Position numbers and translations under genes: made by a program. A stretch of DNA of 64,000 bases from Catenulispora sp. GP43 (GTDB lineage Bacteria > Actinomycetota > Actinomycetes > Streptomycetales > Catenulisporaceae): positions 62,001-126,000 of the forward strand of contig NZ_JBGCCT010000035.1 of NCBI RefSeq assembly GCF_041260665.1, written 5' to 3'. The notes beneath the pieces are model-generated. The model made no database searches and was not told where the DNA came from. It worked only from the letters and a program-made list of their open reading frames with translations. Below, in pieces: positions 37,600-46,272 of this stretch; the stretch's first letter is position 1, and every line of letters begins with the position of its first letter.

Positions 37600-38696
37600 A
37601 GCGACCCCTGGATCTTCTCGGTGTATATCTCCCGGCGCCGGGCCGGGTCCATGTGGCAGCGCACCAGGTGCCCCGGCGCGGTCGCGGCCAGCAGCGGGAC
37701 CTCGGTGTCGCTGCGGCCGGCCGTCTCGGTGGCGCCGTACGGGCAGCGCGGGTGGAAGGCGCAGCCGGAGGGCACGTTGATCAGCGAGGGCGGGTTGCCC
37801 TGGATCGGGGTCAGGCGCTCGGCCCGCTCCCGGTCCAGCCGCGGCATCGAGGCCAGCAGACCCCAGGTGTAGGGGTGCTCCGGCGCCTTGAAGATGTCGT
37901 GCGCGGTGCCGTACTCCACGGCCTTGCCGCCGTACATCACCATGATGTCGTCGGCGAGCTCGGCCACCACGCCCAGGTCGTGGGTGATGATGATCAGGGC
38001 GCTGTTGAACTCGCGCTGCAGGTCCCGCATCAGGTCCAGGATCTGGGCCTGCACGGTCACGTCCAGCGCGGTGGTCGGCTCGTCGGCGATCAGCAGCGAG
38101 GGGTTGCACACCAGCGCCATGGCGATCATCGCGCGCTGGCGCATACCGCCGGAGAACTGGTGCGGGAAGTCGTCCACGCGGGTGTTCGGCTGCGGGATGC
38201 CGACCAGTTCCAGCAGTTCGATGGCGCGCTTGCGGGCCACGGACTTGGAGACCTGGTTGTGGACCCGGTACGCCTCGATGATCTGCGCGCCCACGGTGTA
38301 GAAGGGGTGCATCGCCGACAGCGGATCCTGGAAGATCATCGCCATCTTCTCGCCGCGCAGCCGGCGCACCTGCTCGGAGCTGGCGCTGACCAGGTCCTGG
38401 CCGTCCAGCCAGATCTCGCCGGAGACCTGCGCGCCGCGCTTCTTCTTCTTCTCGTTGGCCGAGCGGTGCAGGCCCATGATCGCCAGCGAGGTGACGGACT
38501 TGCCGGAGCCGGACTCGCCGACGATGCCCAGCGTCTTGCCGCGCTCGAGCTGGAAGGTGATGCCGTCCACCGACTTCACGACGCCGTCGTCGGTCGGGAA
38601 GTGCACCTTCAGGTCGCGCACGTCCAGGAACCCGCGCGGGCTGGTGTTCTCCAGCGCGATGTCCTCGACGATCGCCTCGGATGCTTCGTTGCTCAT
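37596..38696 (-). CDS. Peptide ABC transporter ATP-binding protein, DppD/OppD type
   Basis: 366 residues. Walker [13 protein letters not shown], signature [15 protein letters not shown], Walker [14 protein letters not shown] and the D-type C-terminal extension with [11 protein letters not shown] Lys-rich insert ([10 protein letters not shown]) near residue 80 is unusual. It overlaps the permease gene upstream by 4 nt (ATGA) and the dppF-like gene downstream by 4 nt. Confidence 0.93.
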   Translation of the reverse strand: MSNEASEAIVEDIALENTSPRGFLDVRDLKVHFPTDDGVVKSVDGITFQLERGKTLGIVGESGSGKSVTSLAIMGLHRSANEKKKKRGAQVSGEIWLDGQDLVSASSEQVRRLRGEKMAMIFQDPLSAMHPFYTVGAQIIEAYRVHNQVSKSVARKRAIELLELVGIPQPNTRVDDFPHQFSGGMRQRAMIAMALVCNPSLLIADEPTTALDVTVQAQILDLMRDLQREFNSALIIITHDLGVVAELADDIMVMYGGKAVEYGTAHDIFKAPEHPYTWGLLASMPRLDRERAERLTPIQGNPPSLINVPSGCAFHPRCPYGATETAGRSDTEVPLLAATAPGHLVRCHMDPARRREIYTEKIQGSL

Positions 38697-39703
38697 GAGA
38701 CCCTCACTCGGGGGTCGACGACGCCGTAGAGCACGTCGACGACCAGGTTCGCCAGCACGATGAAGGCGCTGGCCACGATCGTGACGCCCAGGATCACGGG
38801 CAGGTCGGACTGGCTCACCGCGTCGACCGCCTCACGGCCGATGCCCGGCAGGTTGAACACCTGCTCGGCGAGCACGACGCCGCCGAGGGCGAAGCCGAGG
38901 TCCATACCGAAGATGGTGACGATCGGGGTCAGGGCCGCGCGCAGCGCGTGCTTGAAGATGACCGTCCGCTCCGGCAGGCCCTTGGCCCGCGCCGTGCGGA
39001 TGAAGTCCTCGTTCATGGTGTCCAGCATGCCGACCCGGGTGAGGCGGGCGTACAGGGCCGCCAGACCGAAGGCCACCGAGATCCACGCCAGCAGAAGGTG
39101 CGTGAACCAGTTCCACGGGTCCTTCAGGAAGGCGACGTATCCGGGGTCGGGCAGGATGTGCCAGTTGACCACGAACACCAGCGCCAGCAGCGGGCCGACG
39201 AAGTAGACCGGCAGCGACACGCCGACCAGGGCGGTGATCATGCCGGCGCGGTCGACGAGCGAGCCCTTCTTCAGCGCCGAGGCGACGCCCACGGCCACAC
39301 CGAAGATCAGCCACAGGACCGAGGAGCCGATCGCCAGGGAGATCGTCACCGGCAGCCACTGGCTGATGCTGTGGGTCACCAGTTCATTGGTCTTGAAGGA
39401 GTAGCCCAGGCACGGGGCCGAGCAGTGGGCCATCTGCGTGCCGGTGTCGTAGTCGTATCCGACGAAGATGCCCTTGAGGAAACGCCCGTACTGCACCCAG
39501 ACCGACTGGTCGAATCCGAAACGATGGATGACCGCGGCGACGGCCTGGGGGTTCTGGGTCTTGCCGACGTACTGTTCCGCCAGCGACTCCGTCGTCTGCC
39601 CGCCCAGGCGTGGGAAAACGTAGAAGATGAAGAACGTGATCAAGCTGATCACGAACAGCAGCACGACTGCTGAGAACAGACGCCTGATGATGTAGGTAAT
39701 CAC
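38693..39703 (-). CDS. Peptide ABC transporter permease, DppB type
   Basis: 336 residues, six membrane helices. It begins [20 protein letters not shown], and the EAA loop is visible in [20 protein letters not shown] before the last two helices; it ends [14 protein letters not shown] periplasmic-side insert [12 protein letters not shown] between helices 1 and 2 also occurs in the second DppB-like protein (43372-44370), which shows the two modules are closely related. It forms the channel with the DppC-type subunit. Confidence 0.92.
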   Translation of the reverse strand: MITYIIRRLFSAVVLLFVISLITFFIFYVFPRLGGQTTESLAEQYVGKTQNPQAVAAVIHRFGFDQSVWVQYGRFLKGIFVGYDYDTGTQMAHCSAPCLGYSFKTNELVTHSISQWLPVTISLAIGSSVLWLIFGVAVGVASALKKGSLVDRAGMITALVGVSLPVYFVGPLLALVFVVNWHILPDPGYVAFLKDPWNWFTHLLLAWISVAFGLAALYARLTRVGMLDTMNEDFIRTARAKGLPERTVIFKHALRAALTPIVTIFGMDLGFALGGVVLAEQVFNLPGIGREAVDAVSQSDLPVILGVTIVASAFIVLANLVVDVLYGVVDPRVRVS

Positions 39704-39729
39704 GGAGTGCGGCGGCGGTCGCCCGGCGA

Positions 39730-39760
39730 CGCCGGCGGAACCTTGTGGGTTCCGCCGGCG
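39730..39760 (-). promoter_or_regulatory. Intercistronic stem-loop between binding protein and permease genes
   Basis: A 13-bp perfect GC-rich stem (39730-39742 with 39748-39760) with no T run lies in the 128-nt gap after the binding-protein gene. It probably protects the upstream mRNA or reduces read-through, giving more binding protein than permease. Confidence 0.6.
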
Positions 39761-39831
39761 CCACCAGGGTTCCTTGCCTTCACCTGCCTATCTGTGAAAG
39801 CGAAGGGTAGTGGCCTTCGACGGGGTGAGTG

Positions 39832-41667
39832 TTACTTCACGCCCATCGCGGAGAAGAGGTACATGCCGTAGCCCTGGCTGAAGATGACGTTGGTCGTCGA
39901 CTCCGGACGGTACACCAGGTCCTTGTCCCAGACGATCGGGACGACGAGAGCGTCGGCCAGAGCCTGGTGGTCGATCGCCGCGTAGTCAGCGCCACGGGCG
40001 GTCGGGTCGTTCTCGTTCAGCGCCTTGGTGAAGCCGGCGTCGATCGCGGCGTCCTTGTACCAGTCCAGGTTGTAGCCGCCGGACGGGTGGATCGCCGAGG
40101 AGGCCAGCAGGCTGTACATGAAGCCGTAGCCGGACGGGAAGTCCGCGCCCCACTTCATGAAGCTGATGGCGACCTTGTGCGCGACCGCGTACTGCTGGTT
40201 GCCGGCGAACTGCGAGTTGTACTGGGCGAAGGGCTTGGTGTCGATCGTGGTGGTGATGCCGATCGACTTCAGGTTGCTCTGCGCCGTCTGGACCATGGTC
40301 GCCTCCTTGGTGGAGTTGTCGCGAGTCATGATCTCGAAGGAGTCCTTCATGGTGCCGTCGGCGTTGAAGGCGTCCGGCTCAGCAGTCTGGCACTGCTTCA
40401 GCGCGGCCTTCGCCTGAGTGGCGTCACCCTTGTTGCCGGCGGTGATGTACTGGTCGCCCGCCTTCCAGCCCGGGATCGTCGGCGGGTCGATGGTGCTGGC
40501 GATGTCGCCACCGCCGATCGGGCCACCGGACTCGGTCTGCATCGTGGCCTTGTCGATGATCCACTCGATGGCCTGACGGCAGTTCACGTTGTCGAACGGC
40601 TTCTGCATCGTGTTGATGGCGAAGTACTCGGTCGAGTTCGCGTACGCGGAGTCAGAGTCGGCCTTGAGCTTCGGGTCGGCCAGGATCTTGCTCTGGGTCG
40701 CCGGCTGCACGCCCACACCGGTCAGGTCGGCGTTGGCCGAGCCGTCGAACAGCGTGTCGTCGATCGTCGACTTGTCCTGCTTGAGCTTGATCACGATCTT
40801 CGAGGCGCGCAGGACGTGGAGCTTGTCCGGGTCCGTGCTCGGGTCGAAGTTCGGGTTCGGCGACAGGTCCAGCTCGGTACCGACCTGGTAGTTGTCGACC
40901 TTGTACTGACCGGTCGACAGCAGGGTCTTGAAGTAGTCCGCGCCGGTGTCCTTCTGACGCGGGACCGGAGCAGAGCCCGGCAGCGCCATCAGGTAGTCGA
41001 AGTCCGAGAACGGCGTGGTCAGGTTGAACACGATGGTCTGCGCGTCCGGCGTGGTGATGCCGGAGACGCCGTCGTTCGGGTTCTTGTCCTTGTAGGGACC
41101 CTGGTACTTCGTCGTGTCCTGCACGAACTGCGGGAAGTACGCCGGGCCGTTCACCAGGGTGTCCTGACCCCAGTTGGACCGCTCGATCGCGTACTTGACG
41201 TCCGCGGAGGTGACGACGCTGCCGTCCTGGTACTTCACACCCGGCTTGATCTTGTAGGTCCAGGTGAGGCCGTTGTTGGAGACCACACCCGGGCCCTGGG
41301 CCAGGTCCGGGACGACCTTGTTGCCGGCGGTGCCGGGCTGCTGCGCGTAGGTCATCATCGGGCGAGCCCAGTCGCCGATGATCGACCAGGAGAACGCGTC
41401 GTAGGTGTTGCCCGGGTCGATGGAGTCGAAGTCCGAGCGGTCCACCAGGGTCATGGTGCCGCCCTCGGCGTTCGTCGGGCGGACGATGCCGGTCACGGCG
41501 GCGTTGAAGCCGGTGGCGGCGCTGGTGTTGCCCGAGGGCACGGTGGTTACTGCGGCCGTCGGCGAGTTGCTCGAGCTGGAATTGGTCTTCGAGCTGGAGC
41601 ACGCCGAGGCTGCCAGGGCGACGCACGCTGCGAGCGCGACGCCTCCCAACAGCTTGGAGCGGTTCAT
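39832..41667 (-). CDS. Peptide-binding lipoprotein (SBP family 5), module 1
   Basis: 611 residues from ATG 41667. Lipobox ALAASAC (Cys23), a Ser/Asn spacer, then the family-5 binding fold: TMTLVDRSDFDSIDPGNTYD at the start of the mature domain, VKYAIERSNWGQ and DCxQAIEWIID-like NCRQAIEWIIDKATM near residue 430. It captures peptides, or nickel/opine-like ligands in some relatives, outside the cell and delivers them to the permease. It lies between the DppC- and DppB-type permease genes and shares many segments with the second binding protein, so the two arose by duplication. Confidence 0.93.
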   Translation of the reverse strand: MNRSKLLGGVALAACVALAASACSSSKTNSSSSNSPTAAVTTVPSGNTSAATGFNAAVTGIVRPTNAEGGTMTLVDRSDFDSIDPGNTYDAFSWSIIGDWARPMMTYAQQPGTAGNKVVPDLAQGPGVVSNNGLTWTYKIKPGVKYQDGSVVTSADVKYAIERSNWGQDTLVNGPAYFPQFVQDTTKYQGPYKDKNPNDGVSGITTPDAQTIVFNLTTPFSDFDYLMALPGSAPVPRQKDTGADYFKTLLSTGQYKVDNYQVGTELDLSPNPNFDPSTDPDKLHVLRASKIVIKLKQDKSTIDDTLFDGSANADLTGVGVQPATQSKILADPKLKADSDSAYANSTEYFAINTMQKPFDNVNCRQAIEWIIDKATMQTESGGPIGGGDIASTIDPPTIPGWKAGDQYITAGNKGDATQAKAALKQCQTAEPDAFNADGTMKDSFEIMTRDNSTKEATMVQTAQSNLKSIGITTTIDTKPFAQYNSQFAGNQQYAVAHKVAISFMKWGADFPSGYGFMYSLLASSAIHPSGGYNLDWYKDAAIDAGFTKALNENDPTARGADYAAIDHQALADALVVPIVWDKDLVYRPESTTNVIFSQGYGMYLFSAMGVK

Positions 41668-41812
41668 TACGGGTGGACCCCCTTGGTCAGCCCGGCATCC
41701 CAGAATGTGGGATGCTTTCGGTGTCTGTGCAACTGATCTTGCTGATCTCGCAGATGGCGGCGGGTGTGAGTCCGCCTGGGCCCCCGGCGGTGCGACGCCG
41801 GGGGAATTCTTT

Positions 41813-42829
41813 TTAGTGGGCCTTCGGGTCGAAGGCGTCACGCAGGCCGTCACCGAACAGGTTGAAGGCCATGACCGTGATGAAGATCGCAGCGCCCGGG
41901 ATGATCAGGAACGCGGGGTCGACGCGGTAGTAGGAGATGGCGTCGTTGAGCATCTTGCCCCACGACGGTGTCGGCGGACGGATGCCGACGCCCAGGAAGG
42001 ACAGGGCGGCCTCGAACAGGATGTTCGCCGGGATCAGCAGGGTGCCGTAGACCAGGATCGGGGCGACCAGGTTCGGCATCAGCTCGCGCATGATGATCCG
42101 GCGCGGCTTGGCGCCCAGCACCCGGGCGGCGTCCACGAACTCCCGCTGGCGCAGCGCGATGGTCTGGCCGCGGACGATACGTCCGGCGTAGGGCCAGCCG
42201 AAGAAGCCGATGATGAAGATCAGCATCGCGATGTGCAAGGTGTCGCCGGACATCCCGAACGCGTGGTCGGAGACGATGGCCGCCAGCGCCAACGCGAACA
42301 GCAGCAGCGGGAAGGCCAGGAAGACGTCCATGATGCGGGAGATGAGGGTGTCGATCCAGCCGCCGAAGTAGCCGGCGATGACGCCCAGCGCGATCCCGAT
42401 GACCAGCGACACGATCGAGGCCGAGGTCGCGATCAGCAGGCTGATGCGCGAGCCGAGCAGCACCCGGGTCAGCACGTCGCGGCCGATGACCGGCTCCAGA
42501 CCCAGCCAGTGGGTGGAGCTGATGCCGCCCGCCGAGCCCAGCGGCATCGAGGTGTTGGGGTCGATACTGTCCATGAACTGCTGGTTCGGGTCCGAGTTCC
42601 CGGACAGCGAGGCCAGCAGCGGGGCGAATATCGCGATCAGTACCAGCACCACGATGATGATGCCCGCGGCCATCGCCACGCGGTCCTTCTTCAGGCGTGA
42701 CCAGGCGATCTGGGTGAGCGACCGACCCTCGATGGCCTTCGCCGCCGGCGTGCCCGGGTCCGGTGCGCCGGCACCGTCATCGCCGAAGTCGTCGTGCAGG
42801 GTGGAGGCGTCCCCTGGCAGCGTTGTCAT
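41813..42829 (-). CDS. Peptide ABC transporter permease, DppC type, module 1
   Basis: 338 residues from ATG 42829. A ~65-residue cytoplasmic N tail precedes the first helix (VAMAAGIIIVVLVLIAIFAP); four to five more helices follow with the EAA loop REFVDAARVLGAKPRRIIMR. It ends FNLFGDGLRDAFDPKAH. First gene of the C-binding protein-B-D-F operon. The short tail is the useful comparison for the giant tail of the module 2 homolog. Confidence 0.93.
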   Translation of the reverse strand: MTTLPGDASTLHDDFGDDGAGAPDPGTPAAKAIEGRSLTQIAWSRLKKDRVAMAAGIIIVVLVLIAIFAPLLASLSGNSDPNQQFMDSIDPNTSMPLGSAGGISSTHWLGLEPVIGRDVLTRVLLGSRISLLIATSASIVSLVIGIALGVIAGYFGGWIDTLISRIMDVFLAFPLLLFALALAAIVSDHAFGMSGDTLHIAMLIFIIGFFGWPYAGRIVRGQTIALRQREFVDAARVLGAKPRRIIMRELMPNLVAPILVYGTLLIPANILFEAALSFLGVGIRPPTPSWGKMLNDAISYYRVDPAFLIIPGAAIFITVMAFNLFGDGLRDAFDPKAH

Positions 42830-43371
42830 GTGAATCCTCGGTGGTCGTCTGACTCGGAAGGCCTTGTGAGCGCACCGGAGAGTCAGGCAGGGCGGAGTCG
42901 TGATCGCGTCACGCCCGGCGAACGCCCCCATGCGAACGCCGGTGGTATTGCACATTGCACTGTCGGGCCGGGGCCCTCCACAGGAGACTGACGCCTCGCC
43001 CCCCGCCTTGGCTAGGGGGTTGGGGCAGCCTTGTCCGAACTGTGATCAATCCTGGATCGGCCGGTCACCGAGCTGTTTCGCGGCATCAGAGGGCGGTGTC
43101 GGCACCTGAGAAGTGGGAGGTAACCACCCCTGAGGTTAACGGGGTGTTACCCGCGACAGACCGGATCCTTAGGCGTTTGCCCCTTGACAGACGGTGCCTT
43201 AGAGGGGAAGTGATCAGCTACCTAAGGTAGGCGGGAGGCGACTGCGCGCGGCCCCGCGCCAAACGGCGCACCGCCGCGCACCCCCCTCCGGACGCCCCGG
43301 CCCGGCCCCCGGACGGGCTGCCGGACGGCTGCCGAGGGGCTGCCGGACGGGCCGCCGGGCGCCGGTGTGCG
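42830..43371. other. 542-nt intergenic region upstream of the module 1 transporter operon
   Basis: No credible gene. It holds a stem-loop GGTAACcACCCC (43119-43130) with GGGGTGTTACC (43141-43151), the inverted repeat CTACCT-A-AGGTAG (43218-43230), and a 14-bp direct repeat GGGCTGCCGGACGG (43315-43328 and 43337-43350). The promoter and regulatory sites of the operon (start 42829) should lie here; no clear -35/-10 pair is visible on the - strand. Confidence 0.55.
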
Positions 43372-44370
43372 TCAGTCAAGGCGGATGCGCGGGTCCAGGA
43401 AAGCATAGGCGGCGTCGACGGCGAAATTGGCCACAACGATGAAGAGCCCTGCGAACAAGGTGACACCGAGCACCACCGGCAGGTCCTGGCCGTCCACGCC
43501 GTTCTGCGCCAGATCGCCGATCCCGTGCAGGCCGTAGATCTTCTCGGCCAGCACCGCGCCGCCCAGCAGCAGGCCCAGGTCCATGGCGAAGACGGTGGCC
43601 ACGGTCGGGAAGGTGGTCCGCAGCGCCTGCCAGACCACGCGCCGGTCCGGCAGGCCCTTGGCGTGCGCGGTCCGGATGAACTGGCCCGACAACGCCTCGA
43701 TCATGCCCGAGCGGGTCAGCCGCGTGTAGAGCGCGAAGTAGCCCAGCGCCAGCGTCACCCACGGCAGGACCAGATGGTCGGCCCAGATGAAGGGGTTGTG
43801 CAGGAACGAGTAATAGGAGACCGAGGGGAACAGCCAGGCCAGCTGGGCCCGGGCCAGCGGGCCGATGAACACCACCGGCAGGCAGACCCCGAGCAGCGCG
43901 ACCACCCGGATCGCGCGGTCGGCCAGGCCTCCCGGGGCCATCGCCGCGACCGCGCCGGAGGCCACGCCGAGCACCAGCCACAGCACCGCCGCGCCGATCG
44001 CGATGGAGACCGTCACCGGCAGCCGGTCCAGGATCAGCGAGAACACCGACTCGTGCAGCCGCCAGGAGTAGCCCAGACAGGGCGCCGAGCAGTGCGCGGC
44101 GCCCGAGCCCGGGGGCAGGTCCATGCCCACCACCAGAGCCCTGAGGTAGTCCCAGAACTGGACGTACAGCGGCTGGTCCAGGCCCAGCCGGTGCTCGATC
44201 AGCAGCAGCTGCTCCGGCGAGGGGTCCCGGCTGGCGAACTGCGCCGCCAGCTGGTCGGTGGTGCGCCCGCCGAGCCCGGGCACCACGTAGAAGACCAGGA
44301 AGGTCACCAGGACCACGGCGAGCATGAGGATGACGGCGGTGACGGCCCGCCGGAGGAGGAAGGTCGTCAT
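43372..44370 (-). CDS. Peptide ABC transporter permease, DppB type, module 2
   Basis: 332 residues, same layout as the module 1 DppB-type protein, including the [12 protein letters not shown] insert and the EAA loop GQFIRTAHAKGLPDRRVVWQ. It ends YAFLDPRIRLD. No ATPase genes follow; the next - strand genes are 542 nt away and start module 1. It therefore probably borrows the DppD/DppF pair encoded there. Confidence 0.9.
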   Translation of the reverse strand: MTTFLLRRAVTAVILMLAVVLVTFLVFYVVPGLGGRTTDQLAAQFASRDPSPEQLLLIEHRLGLDQPLYVQFWDYLRALVVGMDLPPGSGAAHCSAPCLGYSWRLHESVFSLILDRLPVTVSIAIGAAVLWLVLGVASGAVAAMAPGGLADRAIRVVALLGVCLPVVFIGPLARAQLAWLFPSVSYYSFLHNPFIWADHLVLPWVTLALGYFALYTRLTRSGMIEALSGQFIRTAHAKGLPDRRVVWQALRTTFPTVATVFAMDLGLLLGGAVLAEKIYGLHGIGDLAQNGVDGQDLPVVLGVTLFAGLFIVVANFAVDAAYAFLDPRIRLD

Positions 44371-44409
44371 ACGGCCCGCGTGCTCCCCGGATTTCGTGAG
44401 GGTTTCGGT

Positions 44410-44458
44410 CCGCGCGCCGCGCCGGGCCGGCCCGCGCCGGCGCCGCCGCGGCGCGCGG
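44410..44458 (-). promoter_or_regulatory. Intercistronic stem-loop, module 2
   Basis: An outer 11-bp GC stem (44410-44420 with 44448-44458) encloses a second GC-rich helix in the 94-nt gap between the second binding-protein and DppB-type genes, the same position as the module 1 stem-loop. Confidence 0.5.
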
Positions 44459-44464
44459 AGGGGG

Positions 44465-46249
44465 TCACTTCAGGCCCAGGACCGACAGGTCGTAGCCGCC
44501 GCTGCCGGCCTGGTCGATCATCACGTTGGTGAGCCGCGCCGAGCGGAACCGCATGATGTGCCGGTCCATCAGCGGCACGACGGCCGCCAGGTCCATCACC
44601 CGGTGGTCGATCTTCACCCAGTCCTGCTGCTGGGTGGTCGGCTCGGAACTGGCCAGCGCGGCCTTCTCCAGGTCGTTGATCGTCGGGTCGTCCAGGAACG
44701 CGTAGTTCTGGCTGCCGGTGGCCGAGATGCCGTTCCGGGTGACCAGCTGGTCGAGCATGCCGTAGCCGGTCAGCCAGTCCGGGCCCCAGTTGGCCAGGCA
44801 CATGCCCAGCCGGTGCGCCTTGGCGTAGGCCTGGTTGCCGCAGTACTGGCTGTACTGGCCGAACGGGAACAGCGTCACCTGCGTGTTGATGCCGACGCCG
44901 GCCAGCGAGGACTGGATCGCGGTCGCGGCGTTCTGCAGGTCCGGGGCGTTGGTCTGCGCGGCGATCTTGAAGGTCAGCGAGCCGCTGCTGTCGAACAGGT
45001 CCGGCGATTCGGCCTTGCACTTGGCCAGCAGCGTCTTGGCCTGCGCGGGGTTGTAGGTGTAGCTCGGGAACTGCACCGCGCCGGGGATGCCGTCGGTGAG
45101 CAGGTTGGTGGCGATGGTGCCGCCCCACTGGCCGCCGAGCTGGTTCAGCACGGTGTTCTTGTCCACCGCGTACTCGATGGCCTGCCGGCAGGACACGTCC
45201 TGGATCAGCTGCGTGTTGATCGAGGAGTAGGCGATCGAGTAGTCCGGGGCGTCGTCGGTCTGCGACTTCAGGACCGGGTCCTGCAGGACCTTGGCGTGGT
45301 TGGCCACGGTCAGCGCCGAGCCCAGGTCGGCGTCGGCCTGGCCGTCCAGCAGTTCCTGGTCGCGTTCGCCGGAGTCCACGCCGAGCTGCACGTCGACCGA
45401 GTCGGCCAGGGCGGTGTGCATGTGGTTGGGGTCGGACTGCTGGTTGTACGCGTCGTTGCGGACCAGCTTCAGCTCCTTGCCCGGGGAGTAGCTGGCGATC
45501 TTGTAGGCGCCGGTGGAGATCGGCCGCTTGGCGTAGGTGTCGCCGGCGTCCTTGGAGTCCACGGTGCGCTCGACCGGCGCGGTCTGCAGCAGGGTCATCA
45601 CGTAGTCGAACTCACCGAAGGCCTGCGGGAGGTTGAAGGTGATCTTCTTCGGGTCCGTGGTGACGATGATGTTGTCGAAGAGCTTGTCGCCGTCCTTGTA
45701 GACGTCGAGGTTGTCGAACCGGTGGTCGCCGGGCGGGGTCAGGATGTTGTGGAAGTAGGTCGGGCCGTTGCCGACCAGCGAGGACCAGTTGGAGCGTTCG
45801 ATGGCCCAGCGGACGTCGTTCGAGGTGATCGGCGTGCCGTCCTCGAAGGTGGCGTTGTCGCGCAGGGTGTAGGTCCAGGTCCGGCCGCCGTTGCTCTGCA
45901 CGCCGGGGCCGGTGGCCAGGTCGCCGACGATCTGGTTGCCGCCGGGGGTGTGCTCGTAGGCCATCATCGGCCGGGCGAACATCCGGAACAGGTTCCAGGT
46001 CTGCGCGGAGTAGGTGATTCCGGGGTCCATCGAGTCGAACGACTGCGAGGAGACCAGGTTGATGGTGCCGCCGGTCTTGGCCGAGGGGTTCAGCACCTGC
46101 TTGCTCGCCAGGTCGAAGCCCGGGCCCATGGTCGAGCCCGCGTTCGCGCCGCTGCTCGAGCCGCAGGCGGTCAGGACCATGGCGAGCGCCGCGGCGGCGG
46201 CCCCCGCGCGGATCGAGAACTTAGGTATCACAGCGGTTTCCTTCTTCAT
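44465..46249 (-). CDS. Peptide-binding lipoprotein (SBP family 5), module 2
   Basis: 594 residues from ATG 46249; an in-frame GTG at 46231 has a better ribosome binding site (AAGGA 8 nt upstream) and would still give a full signal sequence. Lipobox MVLTAC (Cys29). The mature part shows TINLVSSQSFDSMDPGITYS, VRWAIERSNWSS and SCRQAIEYAVDKNTVL, aligned by eye with the module 1 protein. Ligand unknown; divergence between the two suggests different peptide preferences. Confidence 0.92.
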   Translation of the reverse strand: MKKETAVIPKFSIRAGAAAAALAMVLTACGSSSGANAGSTMGPGFDLASKQVLNPSAKTGGTINLVSSQSFDSMDPGITYSAQTWNLFRMFARPMMAYEHTPGGNQIVGDLATGPGVQSNGGRTWTYTLRDNATFEDGTPITSNDVRWAIERSNWSSLVGNGPTYFHNILTPPGDHRFDNLDVYKDGDKLFDNIIVTTDPKKITFNLPQAFGEFDYVMTLLQTAPVERTVDSKDAGDTYAKRPISTGAYKIASYSPGKELKLVRNDAYNQQSDPNHMHTALADSVDVQLGVDSGERDQELLDGQADADLGSALTVANHAKVLQDPVLKSQTDDAPDYSIAYSSINTQLIQDVSCRQAIEYAVDKNTVLNQLGGQWGGTIATNLLTDGIPGAVQFPSYTYNPAQAKTLLAKCKAESPDLFDSSGSLTFKIAAQTNAPDLQNAATAIQSSLAGVGINTQVTLFPFGQYSQYCGNQAYAKAHRLGMCLANWGPDWLTGYGMLDQLVTRNGISATGSQNYAFLDDPTINDLEKAALASSEPTTQQQDWVKIDHRVMDLAAVVPLMDRHIMRFRSARLTNVMIDQAGSGGYDLSVLGLK

Positions 46250-46272
46250 GGCTAGCGCCGTGCCGCGAAGCG

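Noticed and set aside
43184-43212. TTGACA at 43184 as a promoter
   Set aside because: It points to the + strand, where the next gene is not found, and no good -10 box is at 17-18 nt.
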